Shown piece after piece: positions 56,600 to 64,000 of a DNA stretch of 64,000 nt. The notes below the pieces were generated by a model. That model had not been told where the DNA came from. It made no database searches and was given only the letters and a program-made list of their open reading frames with translations. Position numbers and translations under genes: made by a program. The DNA comes from Anthoceros angustus (lineage: Eukaryota; Streptophyta; Anthocerotopsida; Anthocerotales; Anthocerotaceae), in NCBI GenBank assembly GCA_010909165.1, contig MU008169.1, positions 310,001 through 374,000 on the forward strand, written 5' to 3'. Position 1 is the stretch's first letter, and the number at the start of each line of letters is the position of its first letter.

Positions 56600-57172
56600 A
56601 AGGAACTCTTGTGGTCGATCCAATATATATAGTTTATATAAGATTTCCATTGAAAGGAACATAAGATGCATTTGTCAAGTTTCCATAAGACAAATTATCA
56701 TGATCTAAATAGCTGAAGCTAGCAATTGATTTCTAATCAAGTCAACTCGGATAACAATATATACAAACTTCAAATTTTGGGTGAACGTTCTACGTTTTAT
56801 AAAAGTCCTATTTATTCATCCTTGCCTCATATATTCATGTATGACCCACTCTATGATGAATTATGATGTCATGTTCTCTGCCATCATATGTTTATTCTTT
56901 GGAAGAAAATTTTAAAAAAGTTGATAAGATATAGAGATGTATGAATATTGCTAGGAAAATTATACTTACGGTACCCAAAATCCTTGCCTCCTTAAAGGAA
57001 CTTTTTGCACCATTATGTAATAAAATTATAAATACAGATTTAAATAAGATAAATAGGTTGAAAAACAATAGGAGATGATGGGACAAAAAGAATTGGATCA
57101 CTACCTACGTCAATGTGGCGATTGTGTAGGAGTGATGCCAACGTAATTTACATATTTACAGCCGAGCTGGAA
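56600..57172. other. AT-rich intergenic region
   Basis: Promoter side of the Gnk2-like gene and 3' flank of the NIP45-like gene. No gene or repeat recognised. Confidence 0.4.
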
Positions 57173-58233
57173 CTACTTGGGGCTTTGTTTATGGAAAACT
57201 TCTATCTGGTCCTCATCCTCAAAGTCCAGCTCCCTGGGCGTGCTCTTGGCGTTAAGCTGATCCCCATCAAAGCGGAACACTAAGTCGTCAACCTGCAGTC
57301 CCATGAAGCTGGCGTAGGCAGAAAAGAGTTTCTCCAGCTTGTCCGTCTGCAAAGCAGGCAACAACTTGAGGTCACTGCAGTGGGAGAAAGAAACGTGTCC
57401 CTCCCAGTTATGTCAAGAAAGTTGCAGAAAGCAGCAAGTTACCTTGAGAAGCGCGTACTGCTTCCGGTTGCCATGGATGTCTTGTAGAAATATCCTGATT
57501 TTCTCTTTGCTTGAATTTACCTGGACTGGGACGGTGTTGGTGGAGAGATTGGTGCTCGAAGGTTCAGTAGCCTCAGCAGCTGTGCTCTTTGGCACGGGCG
57601 GGGGAGGATTGCTAGCTATGTGCAACAGCTTTTCCTTTGTTTGTCTGGATCAGAAGAGGCCATGCCACAGCCTGGATCAAAAGAGGCCACAGAAGCAAGA
57701 AGGGAGAAACCTAAACTCTCAAGTCGGTGGAGTTGCACACCTCAACCATGACAAGGTAGTATCTGACAACACAGGGTTGGGCAAGGCCACAGGTTTTGGA
57801 GGAGGAGATAGCCAGTCATCTTCGAGCACCACTGCCTTCGCTGCTGGCGCTGCTGGTTTCGTGATGCACACGTTTTCCTGCCCTCACAGCAGCAGGGAAC
57901 CGACAACACTTAGAACCAGCCAGCAGCCGCCCTAAAGGACGAAGAACTCCAGAGCAGAGGCAAACGACTTCAATAACCACCTGTCTAGGCTTCTTGCTGC
58001 ACCTCTGCCACTTTTTTGGGATTGGCAGCTCCTCCTCGTCCTCATCATCGTCTGGACAGGAACCAAACGTCAGCCTAAAAGACCACAGCGCAGAGAGGCT
58101 CGGATACCCGCATCTTACCCGTCACAATTGGAGCATGCCTCGCATAGCTGAAGAGCGGCTCAAACTCCTCCTCTTCCTCGGTCGCACTCCCGACAGGAAA
58201 CGCCTCAGCTTTTGTCCGCTGCGTCCCTCTCAT
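57173..58233 (-). CDS. NIP45/Rad60-like protein with C-terminal SUMO-like domain
   Basis: Five exons: 58233-58119, 58051-57981, 57877-57741, 57644-57443 and 57346-57173. All are GT-AG and phase-consistent, giving 699 nt and 232 residues. An acidic N-terminus (EEEEEFEPLFSYARHAPIVT) is followed by DDDEDEEELPIPKKWQR and VVLEDDWLSPPP, a short motif I associate with plant NFATC2-interacting-protein relatives. The last ~75 residues form a SUMO-like (Rad60-SLD) domain: KIRIFLQDIHGNRKQYALLK, then FMGLQVDDLVFRFDGDQL and PRELDFEDEDQIEVF. No C-terminal diglycine, so it is not a processed SUMO. Family members bind the SUMO E2 (UBC9) and help genome stability; that role is inferred. A further upstream 5' exon is possible. 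Confidence 0.8.
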
Positions 58234-59814
58234 GTCTCTCTGCAAAACCCCATGCTCTTCAATCTCGTCAGAGTGGAATCACGATGCCAAAGATTCCATG
58301 CAATCACTTCACCAAATTCCCAACCCGCTGAGTCTGAAGAACAGAAAACCTGCGGGCGGGCTCAGACAGCAGGCCTCTACCTTCCTTCCTTCCAGCAGGC
58401 CCCCCAGTCGCCACCCCACGGAGCTGCATTAAAAGCCCTCCCTCCGCCAGAGTCACGGCGCCGTCCAACTCCACCCACCTGAGCTGCGCCGGCGATACAC
58501 AATTCGCGAATTCCGCCAGCTGCATAAAACTGCTTGGATTTCAAGATTTTCCTACAAATTCAAACGATCCTACAACACATACCGATGGGAATCTAAGTTT
58601 GAAACCAACTAGTCTACCATACACTCAACCCACTCTACTTCGTTGCCCAGCTCCTTGAATGGCAACCCTTTGTCCATTGTACTACCTAGGTACCTAAAGA
58701 GTTAAATAACTATGTAGTTAAGATAAAGTTTAGTATTTATGACAAAAATAACACTAGTAAAACAATTATTCTTAAAAATATAATTGATATAAATAAATTC
58801 AATAAATTATTATTTAAATTAAACTTATTATATATTTAATTTAATTTTTTTATATGAATGCAGATATTAATTATTGGAAAAAAAAACTAGGATTTGATAG
58901 CTATATACCAAAGTAAGGTTAAATTTCCATGAACCCTTTCATTAATGTTTCCAGCTCATAAGACAAGAATTTCAAGTATGCAGTTTTTACTCCAGCCATA
59001 GCTAAAGTCTCTAGTCGTAGCCAACTTTTAGCTATAGAGTTCAACGATAGAATTTTTCATTGAATCCCATGCGGTGAGCTTGGAAGGTAGACTTTCGTTG
59101 AACCCCATGCAGTGAGTTTGAAGGATATACTTTTTCGTCGAATCCCATGCTCTGAGCTTGGAGGGACAGACTTTTTCGTTGAACCCCATGATGTGAGCTT
59201 GAAGGGATAAACTTTTTCTTTGAAACCAATGTTGTAAGCTAGAAGGACTCTCTGAGCATAATGGAATGAAAGCCATAGAGAGTTCAATGCCTTGAAGTGC
59301 ACTCAAATAGTGAGCTATAAATTTGAAAGACTGGAAAACAATGAAGAGTTGGGTAGCTTGGAATGCTCTCAAGTAGCAATCAATGATTCTACAAAAGAAC
59401 CTGTACCGATTATTTTTAATTATAAAATAAATATACATATAATAGGTATTTGAAACACCAAGTACCATAGACACCCAATGATACTTCGATCCCAAGAACC
59501 GGAACCGCCAAGATGTTTGTGGAAACTACCCTAAAGAGGTTTATAATTGAGGACCACCATTTTATATAAATCTATTGCAGTTAGCACTGATGCTAACATT
59601 TAGAAATAGGCAGCAGCGAAGTATCAAAAAGAGCGTTGAGAGATTGAGTCGTGGACTACTTAAAGAGGCCTAGTCTACTTTCTAATATTGCTACTTTACA
59701 CACTTACATTAGATTGTTTGTGATTGGCCGCATGCACGATTGGGGTTGCTATTGCTCCAAAGTCTAAACGTGATGGTGAAATGAGATGAGTGACCATTAT
59801 AAAACCCATAGAAA
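58234..59814. repeat. intergenic DNA with a short tandem repeat
   Basis: 58690-58900 is very AT-rich. At about 59050-59250 a unit of 38 to 42 bp containing GTTGAACCCCATG and GTGAGCTTGAAGG occurs five times. No gene recognised. Confidence 0.65.
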
Positions 59815-61195
59815 GTGTGCCAAACATATTGGTGGAATGTATATAAAAGTTGTGACAACTACAATAGTGGTGGAATCCAAATCTACAGAAAAACTATCAA
59901 ATGTACTGGAATTGTGCCAAACATGGTGAAATCCACAAAGAGTGGGAACATGGATACTACAGAGGGCGTCTCTAGCGTTGACCCTGCTTCAGTTGATGGT
60001 TGTCCGTTCTTCCCGGTTTATGCTGAGCGGGACTTTTACTTCAACATTGCTAACAATCTGACAAAAATGAAGCTATATAAACTTGCTTTCCAAGCTGCAG
60101 GTAAAGCCCTAATAAGGACACCGAGATGTTATGGTGGTAAATATATAGCTATCAAAAAATTGTATGATGTACTTTGTAAGAAGTGCATGGAAGAAATCAA
60201 CGTCATGTCATCTCAAAATAGGCAAAAATAGGAGAAAATGATGATAAGATAAAAATAGCGGATATAGTTAGAAAACCATGCGAGTTTGGAGTAGCAAGCA
60301 AAAGCGGCACTACTAGATGGATAGACAAAACGAGGCCTTAACTAGACCATGACACTTGAAAAGTCATAGCGCCTTACTTTGAATATAATGTGTTCAAGAG
60401 AAAGGTATGGCTTTCTATCTAAGATTTCGTCTCTATTTATGTTTACATACTTCATCTAGATATATATCATAATGATAGAAATGAGTCATGATTTCATAAA
60501 CTCGAGTCTTTCCATTTTGCAAGTGAAGTAGTAAGAAGAAGAACAATATCTTACTTCATCCAATACGGAGCTATCACGGAATTGTGTATTGCACTTCGAA
60601 GTTCGGATAAGCTATAGTTGCCAAATGGCTTATAGATCTTCCTACCACTCTAAGGAAGAACGACAGACAAAGAAATGAGACCTACGCTGTATCACAAGAT
60701 TCTTATTCAGAAAACAACGATGATTTATTTGGGACAACATTAGAAGACAACGATATCATGAGACTCTTACCAAAAGAGTAGTTGGATTGAAAAAACCTGT
60801 AACCAAGACTTGCTTTGTTGAAAAGAAAGAACACGTGTTATACAAAACTTTTCCATGAAGAGGACATATGTGAAGAAGATTATTGTATAGAGCACATGTC
60901 AAGGATTTATAGGGATCAAGTTAGCGCTTTATTGATAACAAAATTTTCCAAAGAAGAAAGCTCTAGCAGGGTAGAACAGGAAGTCGCCACAACTATGTGT
61001 CACAAAGAGAACTATCGCAAACGTAACTCAAAAGATTATGGAAAGAAATGTGCAAGGAAGATTGAGAACAAGAATATTTTGACAAGGTGGAGAGGGAGAC
61101 GATTGAGAAACATAACATGTGGAATGCTTGGTGTCAAAACAAGTAGAAGGTGTAAGGGTCTTTGTAGCTCTGTGACTTTGTGACTCCGTGATTTA
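59815..61195 (+). other. open stretches of unknown meaning
   Basis: Frames 59815-60231 (including YAERDFYFNIANNLTKMKLY) and 60815-61183 (Lys/Arg/Cys-rich) are open on +, AT-rich, and match nothing I know. They may be decayed transposon coding DNA. No splice or promoter logic links them. Confidence 0.2.
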
Positions 61196-62895
61196 GCAGA
61201 CTAACATACTTCCTTCGAAATATACATTACAAATTGTTCATCAATTCCATTTTAAGTTCTTATAAGAACTTATGAAATATTGCCCTTGTGAAACATTATT
61301 GTAGTGCATCTGAGCATGTAGAGGACATGCTACATTATCTTAAGAACAAGACCAATTGTAAAAATTCTTCAAAAAAATTAATATAATAATGTTTTTATTT
61401 CACATGATATCGTCGTTTTTTCTCTAACATATTAATTTGGGATAAAGACACTATGTTTAGATTAATAATAAAATTTTAATATTTTTTTAATAATCTCAAC
61501 TGACTAAAATTATCCTTAATAACCTTTGATAAAATCTTCTATATTAAAACTAACTGCAAATGAATTTTATAGATATCTGAGTTCACAATGAATAAAATAT
61601 TGAATCAAGATCCATGCGTGAGAATGTATCTCTACTAGCAAACGTAACGATTCCGCACCTTATACTCAACCAACAACATGTATATATGTAGCTTTACACT
61701 TTGTTTTACTTGGCCGAGATAGCGCAAATGACATCGAGCTTCGTTGGCTGCTGTCAAACAATCCTACAGCCGGAGGTTAAAACAGAGGCCCCTATAGACA
61801 ATAACTAGGTAAGGCTATCAATACAATTCTCTCTCTTCATACATACACGTGCCCAACATCTTACTTCCAGCATATGATGGAAAACATTACAGGCAGACGT
61901 GGAGTAACTTTCATATAGTCATACACAACGTGAAGTCCTGGTGCAAACTATGACACAAGTGCATACAAAGTTCTAGTCAGGCATGCACAAATACACATGG
62001 CACAAAATCTACAATCAATGCCTCAACCCATGCCTCTAGAGAGGTGCGATCTAGGCAGCAACTCATGCAGAGGAGAGTTTGCTGTGGGGGTGCACAAAGG
62101 CATGGGCTTAAGTAGCAGCATAGGTAGAGACCAACAGTTTGCTGCGAGTTGCAAAAGCTACATGGGAAGAGAAAAATCACACAAGCTTGTTTTGCTAATG
62201 GAAGTGGAGCTCCCCACACATGCAGCGCGCCAGCGTCCTTTGCGAAAACCCGGGCCGTTTCTTGTCACAACCCAACATAAATTCGTAATCAGACCGGCGA
62301 TCAATGGACGATAGACACGTAGACTTCAGGAGATACGGAGTGATAAGGCTGTCACCCGCCAATCGTGCCACGTGCCATCTCAAGGCATTATCGTACAAGA
62401 ATTTCACAAAAATTGAGGACAGTGAAACGCAAGTGATGAAACAGTTGGAAGACTTGAGTGGTGTGATAGAAGTTCATAACTCAGCGAAAAAACGAGCTTG
62501 GCCTTTACTTAAAAAGAATGCGACATCCGTATCTTCTTCAAAGCGCTTCCGAAGCCTCAGGTCTGTCTATGTGACATGTCTACTAGCAATTATCGATGCC
62601 TATGCTTTGAACAGCATCGGTAGATACTCCGAATTCGTACTTTACAATTCGACTGATTTTGAGATGATCCGCTACCGAACTGCTGCGCAAAAAAAAAAAG
62701 TCAGCATGCTTCAGAACAGAGAAGAAGAAGACGAAAGGAAAAAAAAAACTTGCACAAGAAAGCAAAGATGTCGGAACAGACTGATCTGGAGCAACACAAG
62801 CAGCTGCAAGATGAATTCAGGATGGATTCAAGACGAAAAGATGGCATGAGGAAGTCATCCAGGAGCGTAGGAAGGCTTACCAGCGGATGAGAGGC
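61196..62895. other. AT-rich intergenic region and CP12 3' flank
   Basis: Nothing recognised. A 181-codon plus-strand frame at 62304-62849 is open but has A-rich low-complexity stretches (runs of Lys) and no family features; I do not call it a gene. The last few hundred bases should be the CP12 3' untranslated region. Confidence 0.4.
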
Positions 62896-63294
62896 TCAAT
62901 CCTCGTACACTCGGCACTCATCTGTCTCGGGGTTCTCCTTGCAGTAGGCCTCAAGAGGATCCTTGTTATCCTTCTCCGCGACTTTCTTGTGCGCAGCTGC
63001 GGCGCTGAGCTCCTCAACCTCGTCCCACTGAGCAACGCATTCCTTGGAGGTCTCGTCCGCAGCGCACACCTCCTGCGCTTCCTGGATGCTCCGCTCCACC
63101 TTGGCGGCCAGGCTATCTACATCCACCGACTTAGGCTGCAAGGCGGCCACGACATGCAGTCTTCTTGCGGAGCGGAGAGGCGCCAGAGCGGGCATGGACA
63201 CAGTCCTCACGGAGGAGAACTGCGAGTGCGGCAAACTGGCCGCCACCGGTGAGGGCACGCAGATGGCCTGAGCTGCCATTGTGACCGACGCCAT
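62896..63294 (-). CDS. CP12: Calvin-cycle regulator CP12, chloroplast
   Basis: An intronless 132-residue protein. Residues 1 to about 52 are a Ser/Ala/Arg transit peptide (MASVTMAAQAICVPSPVAAS). The mature part has both CP12 redox pairs: EVCAADETSKECVAQWDEVE (first pair, C-x8-C, and the AWD-VEEL core written as QWDEVEELSAAA) and AYCKENPETDECRVYED at the C-terminus (second pair). In the dark, oxidised CP12 ties up GAPDH and phosphoribulokinase; the C-terminal pair and acidic tail bind GAPDH. All functional residues are present, and the length is normal for plant CP12. Confidence 0.96.
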   Translation of the reverse strand: MASVTMAAQAICVPSPVAASLPHSQFSSVRTVSMPALAPLRSARRLHVVAALQPKSVDVDSLAAKVERSIQEAQEVCAADETSKECVAQWDEVEELSAAAAHKKVAEKDNKDPLEAYCKENPETDECRVYED

Positions 63295-63700
63295 CGCACC
63301 AGACGCGGATGCAGCTGAAGAGATCGGAATTGCTCTGTTGCGTAACGGCAGCCGGCAGCGCTTTCAAAGACGCTCAGAGCTCGGGCTCTCCCGCAGGAAG
63401 CAGCAGGCAATCTGGGGAGGGCACGGAAGCGTGGTGGGGCGGTAGCAACACAGAGGGGATTTTTACCCGCAGCTTCGGCACAGGTTCGGCTGCCCCGAGC
63501 CTGCCACAGCCTGGAGAAACAGGATATTTCTCCAGGCCACGGGGAATCGCTGTTCTGGCTTTGCCGCACTTTATCACCTCCTTGCCACGGTGCTCCACGC
63601 GAGTGCATCGGTAACGACTTCTCTTTTACATAATATTCTGCAGGCTTTGAGCCTAGGAAAATGTGAAACAATTAGATCGATAAATACATAAGGCTAAAGA

Positions 63701-64000
63701 CTAGCTTGTAGGTGCTGCTTCCTGGGAAAGCGGTGTGGCCATCTTCAGCAGGGCAGGAATCCAGGCATCCACAACTTCAGACGTTCCATACCATTTCCTG
63801 CTGCTGCTCTCGTTGCTTGCTGGAAAGTGCTCCACACCTGACTTGGCACACAATAAAAGAATTGCGTCACTGAGCAGGGGTTGCGGTGAGAGATATCCGG
63901 ATGCTTCTTGTGATATCAAGAGGAGATGCAAACCTTCCAGAATGATGTGCTCTGCACCTTCCAAACCTATGGCACACTGTACAGGTGTGACACCGTCACC
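63701..64000 (-). CDS. 3' end of an unidentified protein gene, cut by the window edge
   Basis: From the right edge the minus strand reads GDGVTPVQCAIGLEGAEHII and runs open for 99 codons to a stop at 63701 (ending MATPLSQEAAPTS). GVTPVQCAI resembles the start of an ankyrin repeat, followed by Leu-rich helices (LEGLHLLLISQEA, then LSDAILLLCAKSG). The family cannot be settled from this fragment; upstream exons lie outside. Confidence 0.45.
   Translation of the reverse strand, partial: GDGVTPVQCAIGLEGAEHIILEGLHLLLISQEASGYLSPQPLLSDAILLLCAKSGVEHFPASNESSSRKWYGTSEVVDAWIPALLKMATPLSQEAAPTS

Noticed and set aside
62304-62849. 181-codon plus-strand frame downstream of CP12
   Set aside because: Lies in the probable CP12 3' flank, with poly-A-derived Lys runs and no conserved motif.

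Overview
The window is nuclear DNA of a land plant. Evidence: a PLS-class pentatricopeptide repeat (PPR) protein, CP12 with a plastid-type leader, a FAD4-type plastid desaturase, a Gnk2/DUF26 secreted protein, short GT-AG introns, and Ty1/Copia and Ty3/Gypsy (chromovirus) LTR retrotransposons primed by an initiator-Met-tRNA-type site. The PPR style and a C2orf81-like gene (a family I associate with ciliated lineages) point to a seed-free plant with motile sperm (moss, hornwort, lycophyte or fern), but the species cannot be fixed from sequence alone.

Layout. 1-6612: C-terminal part of an ARIADNE-type RBR ubiquitin ligase and a 1088-residue PPR gene, both on +. 7423-12251 (-): a MUT-7/EXD3-like DEDD 3'-5' exonuclease with a double-stranded-RNA-binding domain at its C-terminus. 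12.4-14.4 kb: AT-rich, with tandem repeats. 14.5-18.4 kb: a plastid-type DnaJ protein (+), a HIT-family protein (-) and the C2orf81-like gene (-). 18.5-22.1 kb: AT-rich, with repeats and an LTR-like promoter remnant. 22.2-24.7 kb: divergent EAF6 (-) and SLU7 (+) about 290 bp apart. 26.3-28.0 kb (-): a secreted protein with about 15 copies of an 18-residue Pro/Tyr repeat. 28.9-31.3 kb: a cupin (+), a possible unrecognised gene (-) and a FAD4-like gene (-) with a frame break. 31.3-37.3 kb: repeats and decayed element sequence. 37.3-40.2 kb: an Ala/Glu-rich coiled-coil gene (-) head to head with an Abraxas-like MPN protein (+). 41.4-55.55 kb: a decayed Copia element (- orientation) whose 5' LTR is split by an 8.7-kb Gypsy chromovirus with LTRs, primer-binding site, polypurine tract, chromodomain and a 5-bp target duplication. 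55.9-64 kb: a Gnk2-like protein, a NIP45-like SUMO-like-domain protein, CP12, and the 3' end of another gene, all on -.

The genes are ordinary dispersed plant genes with no operon-like logic; two pairs are arranged head to head. The most unusual observations are: (i) the exonuclease-dsRBD fusion, suggestive of small-RNA biology; (ii) the repeat-containing secreted protein; and (iii) a consistent error-like pattern in repeated DNA. In one repeat copy, CTG and CAG are replaced by CG, CCG or CGG or deleted. This may be a base-calling artefact at CHG-methylated cytosines, and it breaks reading frames that are intact in the sister copy.
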